In this document: positions 24,480 to 32,966 of the stretch, in pieces | Layout: each line of letters begins with the position of its first letter | How positions within the stretch are numbered: the stretch's first letter is position 1 | NCBI RefSeq assembly: GCF_007673235.1 | Contig: NZ_VDZH01000002.1 | Coordinates: 201,642 to 265,641, forward strand | Direction of reading: 5' to 3' | DNA length: 64,000 bases | DNA from: Curtobacterium pusillum | Lineage (GTDB): Bacteria > Actinomycetota > Actinomycetes > Actinomycetales > Microbacteriaceae | The notes under the pieces: generated by a model | Seen by the model: the letters and a program-made list of their open reading frames with translations, nothing else | Database searches by the model: none | Told to the model about the DNA's origin: nothing | Position numbers and translations under genes: made by a program

Positions 24480-25748
24480 GTGATCGATCCCCAGCTGCTG
24501 CGCGACAACCCGGACGTCATCAAGGCCTCGCAGGAGGCGCGCCGCGCCTCCGTGGCCGTCGTCGACGAGGCCGTCGCCGCGGACGCGGCACGGCGGAGCG
24601 CGATCACCTCGTTCGAGTCCCTCCGCGCCGAGCAGAACGCCTTCGGCAAGACCGTCGCGAAGGCCCCGAAGGACGAGAAGGCCGCGCTCGTGCAGCAGGC
24701 CCAGGCACTCGCCGCGAAGGTGAAGGAGGCGCAGGCCACCGTCACCGCCGCCGAGGACACGTTCAACAGCGTCGTCCGGTCCATCCCGAACGTCGTCCTG
24801 CCCGGCGTTCCCGCCGGTGGCGAGGACGACTTCGTCACGCTCCGCACCGTCGGCACCAAGCCGGAGTTCGACTTCGAACCGAAGGACCACGCGGACCTCG
24901 GCGAGCACCTCGGCATCATCGACATCCCGCGCGGCGTGAAGGTCTCCGGCTCGCGGTTCTACTTCCTGCGCGGCCTCGGTGCCCGGCTCGAGATCGCCCT
25001 CATGTCGCTCGGCCTCGACCGTGCGATCGCCGCCGGCTTCGAACCGCTGATCACCCCGACGCTCGTGCGCCCCGAGACGATGGCGGGCACCGGCTTCCTC
25101 GGCGAGCACGCTGCGGAGGTCTACCGTCTCGAGGCCGACGACCTCTACCTGACCGGCACGAGCGAGGTCGCCCTCGCCGGGTTCCACTCGGACGAGATCC
25201 TGTCGCTCGACGAGTCGGGCGAGGGGCACCGCTACGCCGGCTGGTCGACCTGCTACCGACGCGAGGCCGGCTCGGCGGGCAAGGACAACCGCGGCATCCT
25301 CCGCGTGCACCAGTTCAACAAGCTCGAGATGTTCTCGTACGTGCACCCGGACCAGGCCGAGGCGGAGCACGAGCGCCTCGTGTCGTACCAGGAGCAGATG
25401 CTGCAGGACCTCGGGCTGCACTACCGCGTCATCGAGACCGCTGCCGGCGACCTGGGCACGAGCGCGGCGAAGAAGTACGACATCGAGGCCTGGGTGCCGA
25501 CGCAGGGCACCTTCCGCGAGCTCACCTCGACGTCGAACTGCACCACGTTCCAGGCCCGTCGCCTCGACATCCGCTACCGGACCGAGAGCGGCAAGACCGC
25601 CCCCGTCGCCACCCTCAACGGCACGCTCGCGACCACCCGGTGGATCGTCGCGATCCTCGAGACCCACCAGCAGGCCGACGGTTCGGTCGTGGTGCCGGAG
25701 GTCCTCCGTCCGTACCTCGGCGGCGTCGAGGTGATCGAACCCCGATGA
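24480..25748 (+). CDS. serS: Seryl-tRNA synthetase
   Basis: SerS charges tRNA-Ser. The 422-residue class II synthetase has the N-terminal coiled-coil arm (about 30-105), motif 2 in WSTCYRREAGSAGKDNRG followed by RVHQFNKLEMF, and motif 3 region TSNCTTFQARRLDIRYR. It starts MIDPQLLRDNPDVIKASQ, as is normal. The GTG follows TAGGAT by 6 bases. The stop overlaps the following HAD gene by 4 bases, and a tRNA-Ser gene lies about 1 kb downstream. Confidence 0.97.
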   Translation: MIDPQLLRDNPDVIKASQEARRASVAVVDEAVAADAARRSAITSFESLRAEQNAFGKTVAKAPKDEKAALVQQAQALAAKVKEAQATVTAAEDTFNSVVRSIPNVVLPGVPAGGEDDFVTLRTVGTKPEFDFEPKDHADLGEHLGIIDIPRGVKVSGSRFYFLRGLGARLEIALMSLGLDRAIAAGFEPLITPTLVRPETMAGTGFLGEHAAEVYRLEADDLYLTGTSEVALAGFHSDEILSLDESGEGHRYAGWSTCYRREAGSAGKDNRGILRVHQFNKLEMFSYVHPDQAEAEHERLVSYQEQMLQDLGLHYRVIETAAGDLGTSAAKKYDIEAWVPTQGTFRELTSTSNCTTFQARRLDIRYRTESGKTAPVATLNGTLATTRWIVAILETHQQADGSVVVPEVLRPYLGGVEVIEPR

Positions 25749-26599
25749 GCACGCAGGGGCGGTTCGTCGACGGCGGTTCGGGGTCCGGCGGTTCCGTGCG
25801 CACCAAGCGCTGGCTGGTCGCGCTCGACATCGACGGCACCACCATGCGCGAGGACGGTGTCGTCACCGAGGCCGTGATCGCCGCTCTGCGTGACGTCGAG
25901 GCCGCCGGGCACGAGGTCATGCTCTCCACCGGCCGCAGCGAGGGCATGACGGTGCCCCTGCTCGACACGCTCGGCATCGAGCCGAAGTACCTCGTCTGCG
26001 CCAACGGTGCGCTCACCCTGGCTCGCCGTCCGGACGGCTCCTACGAGCGGGTGCACGTCGAGAAGTTCGACCCGTCCGAGGTCCTGCAGACCGTGCACGG
26101 CGCGCTCGCCAACGCGGCCTTCGGCGTCGAGGACGAGGCCGGGCAGTTCCTGCTCTCCGGCAACTTCCCGGACGACGCCATGACCGTAGCCGGCGAGCAC
26201 GTCCCGTTCGAGCGGCTGCTCGGCGTCGAGGCCACCCGGGTCGTCGTCATCTCGCCCGGGCACGACACCGAGGACTTCCTGCAGGTCGTCGAGCAGATGG
26301 GGCTGCACAAGGTCTCGTACTCGGTCGGCTGGACGTCGTGGCTCGACATCGCTCCCGAGGGCGTGACGAAGGCCACCGCGATGGAGCGGGTCCGCGAGTG
26401 GCTCGACATCCCGCGCTCCCGGGTCTTCGCCGCGGGCGACGGGCGGAACGACATCGACATGCTCCGGTGGGCGTCGACCTCGGGCCGCGGGGTCGTCATG
26501 GGCCAGGCGCCCGACGACGTCGTGGACGCGGGCAACGAGCTCACCGGCGGCGTCACCGACGACGGCCTGGCGGCCGCGCTCGACTCGTTGCCGCGCTGA
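25745..26599 (+). CDS. Cof-type HAD phosphatase
   Basis: The 284-residue HAD hydrolase has motif I DIDGTT (nucleophile Asp in LVALDIDGTTM), motif II STGRS, the lysine in GVTKATAM and motif IV FAAGDGRNDIDML. The long cap between motifs II and III puts it in the Cof group, which act on sugar phosphates, pyridoxal phosphate or similar. It overlaps serS (ATGA), a pairing common in Microbacteriaceae. The first 20 residues are a Gly/Ser-rich tail. Confidence 0.9.
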   Translation: MSTQGRFVDGGSGSGGSVRTKRWLVALDIDGTTMREDGVVTEAVIAALRDVEAAGHEVMLSTGRSEGMTVPLLDTLGIEPKYLVCANGALTLARRPDGSYERVHVEKFDPSEVLQTVHGALANAAFGVEDEAGQFLLSGNFPDDAMTVAGEHVPFERLLGVEATRVVVISPGHDTEDFLQVVEQMGLHKVSYSVGWTSWLDIAPEGVTKATAMERVREWLDIPRSRVFAAGDGRNDIDMLRWASTSGRGVVMGQAPDDVVDAGNELTGGVTDDGLAAALDSLPR

Positions 26600-26640
26600 C
26601 GCGCGCGGGTCCGACGGTTCGCGTCGGCGCTGGTTCGTAC

Positions 26641-26683
26641 GGTGCGAGGTTCCGCGCACCGTGCCAGGGAGTTCGCCTCGCAC
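26641..26683. repeat. Inverted repeat related to that at 23191
   Basis: GTGCGAGG (26642) pairs with CCTCGCAC (26676-26683), and GGTGCG pairs with CGCACC at 26655-26660. The segment GTGCGAGGTTCCG is shared with the repeat downstream of pheA. It lies between the HAD gene and tRNA-Ser and may act as a terminator. Confidence 0.55.
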
Positions 26684-26785
26684 ACTGCGCGGGACAGCGC
26701 ACGTTGCGTCGGTCCCGCTGCGCGGCCTGGAGGCTCGGCTAGACTTCTCGGGACGCGGTCACGTCTCGCCACGTGGTCGCGTCAC

Positions 26786-26873
26786 GGAGGGTTGTCCGAG
26801 CGGCCGATGGAGCCTGTCTTGAAAACAGGTGGGCAGAGATGTCTCGTGGGTTCGAATCCCACACCCTCCGCCA
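26786..26873 (+). tRNA. tRNA-Ser(TGA)
   Basis: The cloverleaf is complete: acceptor GGAGGGT pairs with ACCCTCC, anticodon stem CCTGT/ACAGG encloses the loop with TGA at 26820-26822, a long class II variable arm follows, and the T-arm is GTGGGTTCGAATCCCAC. The discriminator is G at 26870 and CCA is encoded (26871-26873). It reads UCA-type serine codons and lies close to serS. Confidence 0.97.
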
Positions 26874-26897
26874 TGGGGACGCGGTCGCGTCCCGCGA

Positions 26898-27608
26898 TCA
26901 GATGACGAGACCCGCCACCACGTCGTGCACCACGCGGGCGGCACGTGCGGCCGCTCCGTCGAGGTGCTCCTTGAACTCGTCGCCGTCCGGCGCGCACAGG
27001 TCACTGATGCACCGGACCGAGACGAACGGCATGTCGTGGACGTGCGCGAACTGCGCGATCGCGGCGGACTCCATGTCGACGGCCGCGACCGCGGGGAAGG
27101 CTGCGCGGAGGGTGCGCGCTCGACCCTCGGTCACGAAGATCTCGCTCGAGCCGATCGTCGCCGCCCGGATGCGGTACCCGGCGTCGGAGGCGAGCGCGAG
27201 TCCGACCAGTCGGTCGTCGGGTTCGTAGCCGGTCGGCATGCCCGGGACCTGCCCGAGTGCGTAGCCGAAGGCTGTGGCGTCCGCATTGAGGTTGACGTAG
27301 TGGTCCCCGACGACGACCTCGCCGATCTCGACGCCGTGCATCAGTCCGCCGGCCGTCCCGACGCTGATCACCGGGACCCCCGATCCGAAGTCGTGGAAGG
27401 CGTGCGCGACCGCGGCTGTGGCGTTCGCGAACCCGATGCCGCTCCGGCGCACCGCGACCGTGGCTCCGTCGATGTCGAGCAGGTGGTGTTCGTCGTGCCC
27501 GCCGACGGGCCCGTCGAGGATCGGGACACCTTCGAAGAGCGATGCGAACGCGGACACCTCTTCGCTCATGGCTGCGATGACGACCGCGACGGGGGAAGGG
27601 AGTTGCAC
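26898..27608 (-). CDS. mtnN: 5'-methylthioadenosine/S-adenosylhomocysteine nucleosidase
   Basis: The 236-residue protein is a purine phosphorylase-fold nucleosidase that splits methylthioadenosine and S-adenosylhomocysteine. Diagnostic segments are VVIAAMSEEVSAF at the N-terminus, ISVGTAGGLM and the catalytic VDMESAAIAQ. I prefer the GTG at 27608 because GAGGAT, similar to the local -10 boxes, lies 6 bases upstream; an ATG at 27629 would add seven residues. Confidence 0.88.
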   Translation of the reverse strand: MQLPSPVAVVIAAMSEEVSAFASLFEGVPILDGPVGGHDEHHLLDIDGATVAVRRSGIGFANATAAVAHAFHDFGSGVPVISVGTAGGLMHGVEIGEVVVGDHYVNLNADATAFGYALGQVPGMPTGYEPDDRLVGLALASDAGYRIRAATIGSSEIFVTEGRARTLRAAFPAVAAVDMESAAIAQFAHVHDMPFVSVRCISDLCAPDGDEFKEHLDGAAARAARVVHDVVAGLVI

Positions 27609-27656
27609 TGCCCGATCCTCGCACGTCATGCCGGACCCCGGTGCCGAGGTTGAACC

Positions 27657-28237
27657 TCAGCGCTCCCCGGCGCGCCGGTTTCGCCAAGTATCGGCACGCC
27701 GGAGCGCTTCCTCCGCGATCAGACGGACTTCGTCGGGATCGTTCGGCAGCGTCATGCTGTGCTCGCCGTAGGCCTCACGAGCGATCGCGACAAGGTCATC
27801 CGCGTCGTGGATGTGAGGTCCACGATGAGACGGTTGATGTCCGTGCGGTCCTTCGGCCTGGAGGCTGCGAGCTTCATGGCCAGGAGGCGTTGCTTCGAAG
27901 CGACGACGACGGGGCGGTCGTGGATCGTGGTGTGGAGCGCCTCCACGTCGTCGCTCGGCGAGAACTCCATGAAGGAGAACGCGCGGGAGTTGATCCACTC
28001 CGGGTCCAGTCCGTGCTCCCGTGCCATCGCTCGCGCCTCGACGAGCACCTCGTCCATCGGTCGGAACAGGCCGTCGATGTCAGGTGTGACCTCGTCTCGC
28101 CCGAGATGGACGGCGATGGCTGCGCCGCCGACGATGTACGTCTCCACCTCGACGCCGCGCTCCGCCAGTCGGTTGAGCATCTCGCCGAGTAGTTCGATGA
28201 CCTCGTCGCCGGAGAGGAGACGGTACTGCTCGGTCAT
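27657..28237 (-). pseudogene. DUF6036-like nucleotidyltransferase, frameshifted
   Basis: Residues 1-140 follow the nucleotidyltransferase pattern: TYIVGGAAIAVHLGRDEVTPDID, a GG and D-x-D core, then GLDPEWINSRAF. After NRLIVDL the frame runs into an unrelated tail and stops at 27752. The other frame continues the expected protein as HIHDADDLVAIAREAYG to a stop at 27657. Restoring one base near 27815 (GACCTCACATC to GACCTCCACATC) gives about 193 residues. The start overlaps the upstream gene (ATGA). It could be a real mutation or a sequence error; related proteins occur in toxin-antitoxin-like pairs. Confidence 0.75.
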
Positions 28238-28647
28238 GCAGCTTCGAGGTCGCGCTCGCGGAGCAGGATGTTCTTTCCGAGGAACATCTCCGGGGTCCGC
28301 TCCTTGATGAACGACCGCCACTCGGGCGACGCCTCGTCGTCGCCGTCCCACAACCACTCGCGCTCGAGCGGCTGGGCGTCCAGCATCCACTGTGGTGGCT
28401 CGACACCCATCCGGAGCAAGGCCCACGCGAACGAGGTCGTCAGCAGCGCGTCGTAGTGCTCGTCACCGACGCTCGGTGCCGGTCGGGTGACGTCCTCGCT
28501 GACGGTGGTCCCCGGAGCGGCGTGGAGGATCCGGCTGACAGCATCGGTGAGAGCGCGGTCCGCGGCAGCAGTGCGCCCTGCTCGGAGGGCATCGCGGATG
28601 AGGTCCGCTGCCGTCGCGAGCGGGATCAGGAGCGCGTTCCCGGCCAT
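28234..28647 (-). CDS. Hypothetical partner of the nucleotidyltransferase
   Basis: The 137-residue soluble protein is not recognised. Its N-terminal half is helical (ATAADLIRDALRAGRTAAADR), and its C-terminal half is rich in Trp and acidic residues (EREWLWDGDDEASPEWRSF). TAGAAT at 28655-28660 lies 7 bases before the ATG on this strand, indicating a leaderless start. The 4-base overlap with the nucleotidyltransferase gene suggests the two form one module, perhaps toxin-antitoxin-like, but no function can be assigned. Confidence 0.65.
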   Translation of the reverse strand: MAGNALLIPLATAADLIRDALRAGRTAAADRALTDAVSRILHAAPGTTVSEDVTRPAPSVGDEHYDALLTTSFAWALLRMGVEPPQWMLDAQPLEREWLWDGDDEASPEWRSFIKERTPEMFLGKNILLRERDLEAA

Positions 28648-28696
28648 GCACAGGATTCTACGGGCCCACGGCTGACGCCGGTCGGCAGGCTGTGTC

Positions 28697-29098
28697 TCAG
28701 GGCACGAACGGCTCGTGGGGCCATGGCACGACCACGTGCCCCTCGGTCAACTGGAGGGACAGCGCCAACCCGATGCCGGATCCGATCACCAGCCCGGCGA
28801 TCGCGAACACCACAGCCGAACGACCCCGGCGTCGAGCGAGCCGCGCTGTGATGAGCAGCAGGACCGCCCCCACCAGATGGCCGAGCACGAGTCCGGTCAG
28901 CCCCATGGGGATGCCGGGGTTCGCGCCCGTGCGGTCCGGTGTCGCCCCGCGCGTGGCCTCCTCGGAGGCCAGGTACAGCCAGAGCCACGACCCGCCCCCG
29001 CCGACCACCCCGAGCGCGACCGTCACCCAGTACAGCGCCGCCCACCTCGCTGACGTCCACCCCGTCCGTCGTACCGCGACCGCCCCCGTCGTCACCAT
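28697..29098 (-). CDS. Four-helix membrane protein
   Basis: The 133-residue protein has hydrophobic segments at about 20-42, 68-88 and 94-114, with a Trp-rich first helix (GGGGSWLWLYLASEEATRG). No family is recognised. TACCAT at 29105-29110 on the minus strand lies 6 bases before the ATG, so the start is well supported. It is monocistronic. Confidence 0.65.
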   Translation of the reverse strand: MVTTGAVAVRRTGWTSARWAALYWVTVALGVVGGGGSWLWLYLASEEATRGATPDRTGANPGIPMGLTGLVLGHLVGAVLLLITARLARRRGRSAVVFAIAGLVIGSGIGLALSLQLTEGHVVVPWPHEPFVP

Positions 29099-29135
29099 GC
29101 GGTCATGGTAGCGGCGGGGGCTGCGGTCGCCGAGG

Positions 29136-29834
29136 TCAGACCGCCGCGGCGAGCCCCGGGTACAGCGCCACCAGGGGAGCGCTCAGCCCGGCGCGGACGT
29201 CCCGGCTGATCTGGTCGGCCAGCACCTCGTGCTCCCCGGCCTCGACCGCGTCCCAGATCGCGGCGACGATCACCGCGGGGTCGGCCTTCTCGACGTCGAG
29301 GTCCGCCGTCATCCCGGTGTCGGTGTACCCGAGGTGCGCGCCGACGACCTGCGTGCCCTGCGGTGCGAGCTCGAGGCGCAGCGAGTTCGTCAGCGACCAG
29401 AACGCCGCCTTCGACGCGGAGTACCCGTTGCCGAGGGCGATCCAGCTCAGCACGGAGTGCACGTCGACGAGGGCGCCGCCGGCCAGGGTCGGTGCGAAGG
29501 CCTTGGCGACCCGCAGGGCACCGAAGACGTTCGTGGCGAAGACGCGCTCGACGTCTTCGACAGAGGTCTCGAGCAGCGGGGCCGATCCACCGACGCCGGC
29601 GTTGTTCACGACGATGGTGGCGTCCGCCGCCGTGCGGGCGGCGGCGTCGACGCTCGCCTGGCTGGTCACGTCGAGGGGGAGGGGGACGATGCGCTCGTCG
29701 TCCCAGGTGCGGGGGTTCCGTGCGGTCGCGTAGACCTTGGCGGCGCCGCGGTCGAGGGCCTGCTGCACGAACTCGGCGCCGAGGCCGCCGTTCGCTCCGG
29801 TGACGAGGACGATCGCGTCGGTGAGGTCGGTCAT
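29136..29834 (-). CDS. Short-chain dehydrogenase/reductase
   Basis: The 232-residue SDR has the cofactor motif VTGANGGLGAEFV, NNAG in VVNNAGVGG, and the catalytic Tyr-Lys in YSASKAAFW. GGAG lies 5-6 bases before the ATG at 29834. The HxlR regulator gene is divergent, 84 bases away, a common pairing in which the regulator represses the reductase until a reactive compound is present. Substrate unknown. Confidence 0.88.
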   Translation of the reverse strand: MTDLTDAIVLVTGANGGLGAEFVQQALDRGAAKVYATARNPRTWDDERIVPLPLDVTSQASVDAAARTAADATIVVNNAGVGGSAPLLETSVEDVERVFATNVFGALRVAKAFAPTLAGGALVDVHSVLSWIALGNGYSASKAAFWSLTNSLRLELAPQGTQVVGAHLGYTDTGMTADLDVEKADPAVIVAAIWDAVEAGEHEVLADQISRDVRAGLSAPLVALYPGLAAAV

Positions 29835-29918
29835 GGGTGCTCCAGTCGAGAGAGGTTGAGTACGGAAACCGAACCTAGCACGTTGTGTCTGCATTCCGAA
29901 CCCAGATAGGATGACGGC

Positions 29919-30380
29919 ATGCTCGGCATCCTCGGCGGCGACGAGCGCTGCCCCATCGCGCGCTCCCTCGACGTCCTCGGCGAGAAGTGGACGCTCATGA
30001 TCGTCCGCGACGCCCTCGCCGGCTCGACCCGCTTCAGTCAGTTCCAGCAGAGCCTCGGCATCCCGCGCGAGGTCCTCACCGCCCGTCTCGGCTCCCTCGT
30101 CGAGGGCGGTGTGCTCGAACGCACCGCCTACAAGCCGGAGGGCGGTCGCGTCCGCGAGGAGTACGTCCTCACCGACGCGGGGCGCGACCTCTCGCTCGTG
30201 CTCCTCGCGCTCGGCGGGTGGGCGGATCGGCACCGCCGCACCGACCTGAAGTCGGACCTCCGGTTCGTCGACGCCGAGACCGGCGAGCCGGTCGAGGCTG
30301 CCGCCGTCACGCGCGTCGCGCAGCGCCGCGTCCCGCTCGGCGACCTCAAGGCGGTGCTGGGGCACACGTCCGGAACGTGA
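29919..30380 (+). CDS. HxlR-family transcriptional regulator
   Basis: The 153-residue protein has the HxlR winged-helix: CPIARSLDVLGEKWTLMIVRD with the conserved N-terminal Cys, FSQFQQSLGIPREVLTARL and EYVLTDAGRDL. In this family the Cys can sense aldehydes or oxidants. TAGGAT at 29907-29912 is 6 bases before the ATG (leaderless). The shared intergenic region has GTACGGAAACCGAAC near 29860, a possible binding site. Confidence 0.9.
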   Translation: MLGILGGDERCPIARSLDVLGEKWTLMIVRDALAGSTRFSQFQQSLGIPREVLTARLGSLVEGGVLERTAYKPEGGRVREEYVLTDAGRDLSLVLLALGGWADRHRRTDLKSDLRFVDAETGEPVEAAAVTRVAQRRVPLGDLKAVLGHTSGT

Positions 30381-30388
30381 CCAGGTGA

Positions 30389-30432
30389 CGGCCGGGAGGC
30401 GCGGGTCGGGCCCGCACAGTGCCTCCAGGCCG
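30389..30432. repeat. Dispersed palindromic repeat, copy 3
   Basis: Arms CGGCCGGGAGGC and GCCTCCAGGCCG flank a GC-rich centre (GTCGGGCCCGCAC). It fills the convergent gap between the HxlR and LacI genes, where it could also serve as a terminator. Confidence 0.7.
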
Positions 30433-30445
30433 ACAGGTGGGTGCG

Positions 30446-31462
30446 TCAGCGACGCACGTCGCACCCGCAACTCGCGCCGAGCACCAACGCGGCCGGGACG
30501 AGGTCACGGTGCCACTGCTCGCCCGCCACCCGCCCGAGGACCCGGTCGACCGCGCCGGCCGCCATCGCGTCGATCGGCTGTCGCACCGCGGTGAGCTGCG
30601 GGTTCGTGAAGTCGGCCTCGGCGGTGCCGTCGAACGACACGATCGCGACGTCCGTCGGCGCGGAGAGCCCGAGCTCGTACAGGGCGCGGAGCACCCCGAC
30701 TGCCTGCATGTCGGAGCTGACGAACACGGCGCGCGGTCGGTTGGCGGACCCGAACATGCGGAGGCCGGCGGTGTAGCCGCCCGCGCGGGAGAACTCGGTG
30801 CGGACGATGGGGCCGTCCTGCACGCCGTGCTCGCGGAGCGCGTCCTGCCAGCCCTGTTCGCGGAGGTCCGTGTCGGAACCCGCGTGCCCGATGACGAGCC
30901 CGATCGACGGGTACCCGTGCCCGGCGAGGTGCGCGGTCCCGTCGAACGCGCCGCGGCGGGCGTCCACGCCAGTGCTGGCGAAGTCGGGGACCTCGAAGAA
31001 GGTGTTGAGCAGGACCATCGGCAGCCCCGGATCGACGACGGTGGAGAGGTCGGGGCGGGTCATGATGCTCGTGACGATGAGGCCGTCGACCTGGCGGGCG
31101 GACAGGCTGCGCATGCGGTCGCGCTCGAGGGCGACGTCGCCGTCGCTGCTCGAGATGAGGACGTCGTAGCCCCGTGCCGCGGCGGCTTGCTCGACGGCGA
31201 TCGCGACCTCGGACCAGAGCGGGTTGTCGAGCTCGGGGACGATGAGCCCGAGCATCTTCGACGACCCGGTGCGGAGGGCCTGCGCGCTCGCGTTCGGGCG
31301 GTACCCGAGGACCCGGATGGCGTCGCGGACCCGGGCTGCCGTCTCGGCGGCGACCGGGCGGGGGCCGTCGTGCACGACGTAGCTGACGACGGAGGTGCTG
31401 ACGCCCGCGTACCGGGCGACGTCTGCGCGGGTGACCGCCCTCGGGGTCGTCGGGCTGGTCAC
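30446..31462 (-). CDS. LacI-family regulator of the sugar ABC locus
   Basis: The 338-residue protein has the LacI helix-turn-helix (TRADVARYAGVSTSVVSYVVHDG), the hinge helix (GYRPNASAQALRTG) and the periplasmic-binding-like effector domain (LGLIVPELDNPLWSEVA). The GTG at 31462 follows AGGAGG by 5 bases. It lies behind the Gfo/Idh gene on the same strand, next to the sugar importer, and is the likely repressor of that locus. Confidence 0.9.
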   Translation of the reverse strand: MTSPTTPRAVTRADVARYAGVSTSVVSYVVHDGPRPVAAETAARVRDAIRVLGYRPNASAQALRTGSSKMLGLIVPELDNPLWSEVAIAVEQAAAARGYDVLISSSDGDVALERDRMRSLSARQVDGLIVTSIMTRPDLSTVVDPGLPMVLLNTFFEVPDFASTGVDARRGAFDGTAHLAGHGYPSIGLVIGHAGSDTDLREQGWQDALREHGVQDGPIVRTEFSRAGGYTAGLRMFGSANRPRAVFVSSDMQAVGVLRALYELGLSAPTDVAIVSFDGTAEADFTNPQLTAVRQPIDAMAAGAVDRVLGRVAGEQWHRDLVPAALVLGASCGCDVRR

Positions 31463-31480
31463 GGACGCCTCCTGGATCGA

Positions 31481-31516
31481 GTTCGGGTGCCGATCCGTGC
31501 GGATCGGCACCCGAAC
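31481..31516. terminator. Hairpin between the Gfo/Idh and lacI-type genes
   Basis: GTTCGGGTGCCGATCC-GTGC-GGATCGGCACCCGAAC is a perfect 16-bp stem with a 4-base loop. It sits between the dehydrogenase stop and the regulator ribosome binding site, so it may terminate or attenuate readthrough into the regulator gene. Confidence 0.7.
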
Positions 31517-31532
31517 GACGGTTGTTGTGATC

Positions 31533-32765
31533 CTAGACGGCGCTCGCACCGCTGGCGGACGCGGCATCGGCCGTCGCGGGGGCGTCGCCGAAGTCCGGCA
31601 CCTCGAGGCGGACGCCGCCCTGCAGCGCGGACTGGTGGGCGATGATCCCGGGCAGCGTGAACCGTGCGGCGGTCCAGGCGTTCACCGGCGGCAGGGTCCG
31701 GTCGACGACGGCGCGGACGAAGTCGTCGGCGAGGAACTGGTGGCTGCCCTCGTGTCCGGTCGGGACCCCCGCGTACTCGGCCGGCAGGCGGTCGGTGTCG
31801 TGCACCTCGGCGTACCCGGAGACGAACGCGTCGCGCAGCGAGGGATCGACCCCGGCCAGGCGCGGGTCGTCGAGGTCCATCGTCGCCTTGGTGTTGATCC
31901 GGTCGCTGATGTCGTGCGAGTCCTCCTTGTCCTGCCAGACGCTGACCTTGGCGAGCTGCTCGAAGCTGGCCTCGGTGCCGAAGTAGCGGAAGCGGGACTC
32001 GCGGATGTGCGACGGGTAGCCGACGCGGCGCATCTCGTTGATGCGCATGACCCCGCCGTTGTCGAGCTCGAACAGGGCGGTGGCGTTCGAGAAGTCGTTG
32101 TCGAACTGGCTGACGTCCTTGTCGAACACCCCGTCGCCGCGGTCGTCCTTGACACCGATGCAGCTGACGCTGACGGCGTGGCCGGGGATGGCACCGAGGA
32201 CGCCACCGACCGAGTGCGTCGGGTAGAGCATGGGCGGGTAGCTGGCGGTCTGCTTCCACTGGTCGCCGCCGCTGAACTGGTACGCGGCGTAGAAGCCGAG
32301 GTCCATGTCGTGGACGTAGTCGCCCTCGGCGTAGAAGACGCGGCCGAACGCACCCTCGGTGACCTGCTTCCGCGCGAACACCGTCGCCGGGTTGTAGTAG
32401 CTCGTCTCGCCCATCATGTAGGTGAGGCCGGTCTCGCGGACGGCCTCGATGATGGCGCTGATCTCCTCGACCGAGATCGCCATCGGTACGGCCGAGTACA
32501 CGTGCTTGCCGGCGCGGAGGGCCTTGACCACGAGGGGGCCGTGCGTCCACCGCTGCGTGAAGATCGCCACCGCGTCGACGTCCGATGCGAGCACGGCGTC
32601 GAAGTCGTCGAACGTGCCGTCGAGGTGCTGCGACTCGACGAGTTCCGATGCGCGGTCGTCGACGAGGTCGGTCACGAAGACCCGGTCGACGTCGGGGTGC
32701 AGCTTGAACAGCTTCGCGAACTGCGGGGCGAACTGGCCTGCGCCGACCATTCCGATTGAGATCAT
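31533..32765 (-). CDS. Gfo/Idh/MocA-family sugar dehydrogenase
   Basis: The 410-residue oxidoreductase has an N-terminal Rossmann fold (ISIGMVGAGQFAPQFAKLF), the cofactor-cleft segment GKHVYSAVPMAIS in place of the usual EKP, and a C-terminal alpha/beta substrate domain. Such enzymes oxidise sugars or polyols with NAD(P). AAAGGT lies 8 bases before the ATG. It is divergent from the ABC importer genes and probably processes the imported sugar. Confidence 0.85.
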   Translation of the reverse strand: MISIGMVGAGQFAPQFAKLFKLHPDVDRVFVTDLVDDRASELVESQHLDGTFDDFDAVLASDVDAVAIFTQRWTHGPLVVKALRAGKHVYSAVPMAISVEEISAIIEAVRETGLTYMMGETSYYNPATVFARKQVTEGAFGRVFYAEGDYVHDMDLGFYAAYQFSGGDQWKQTASYPPMLYPTHSVGGVLGAIPGHAVSVSCIGVKDDRGDGVFDKDVSQFDNDFSNATALFELDNGGVMRINEMRRVGYPSHIRESRFRYFGTEASFEQLAKVSVWQDKEDSHDISDRINTKATMDLDDPRLAGVDPSLRDAFVSGYAEVHDTDRLPAEYAGVPTGHEGSHQFLADDFVRAVVDRTLPPVNAWTAARFTLPGIIAHQSALQGGVRLEVPDFGDAPATADAASASGASAV

Positions 32766-32839
32766 CAGTGACCTTTCCAGGGGTGTGGGATGCGTCGCCG
32801 AGCAGGTCGCTCCGATGCGATCGGGGGCCATCCTGGCAC

Positions 32840-32860
32840 GGTTGTCTACTCGTGACAACC
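32840..32860. promoter_or_regulatory. LacI-type operator candidate in the sugar locus
   Basis: GGTTGTC-TACTCGT-GACAACC is a perfect 7-7-7 inverted repeat in the 200-base divergent region between the dehydrogenase and permease genes. Its position could control both directions. Confidence 0.6.
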
Positions 32861-32966
32861 CCGACATCTGCGCACAAAAATCGCTCTTGCCACCGCAAGT
32901 CCCCACGTGTAGATTCCCGGCTCACGGACTGCTGCACGTCAGTCCACCGCAGACGAAGGAGTCGCG

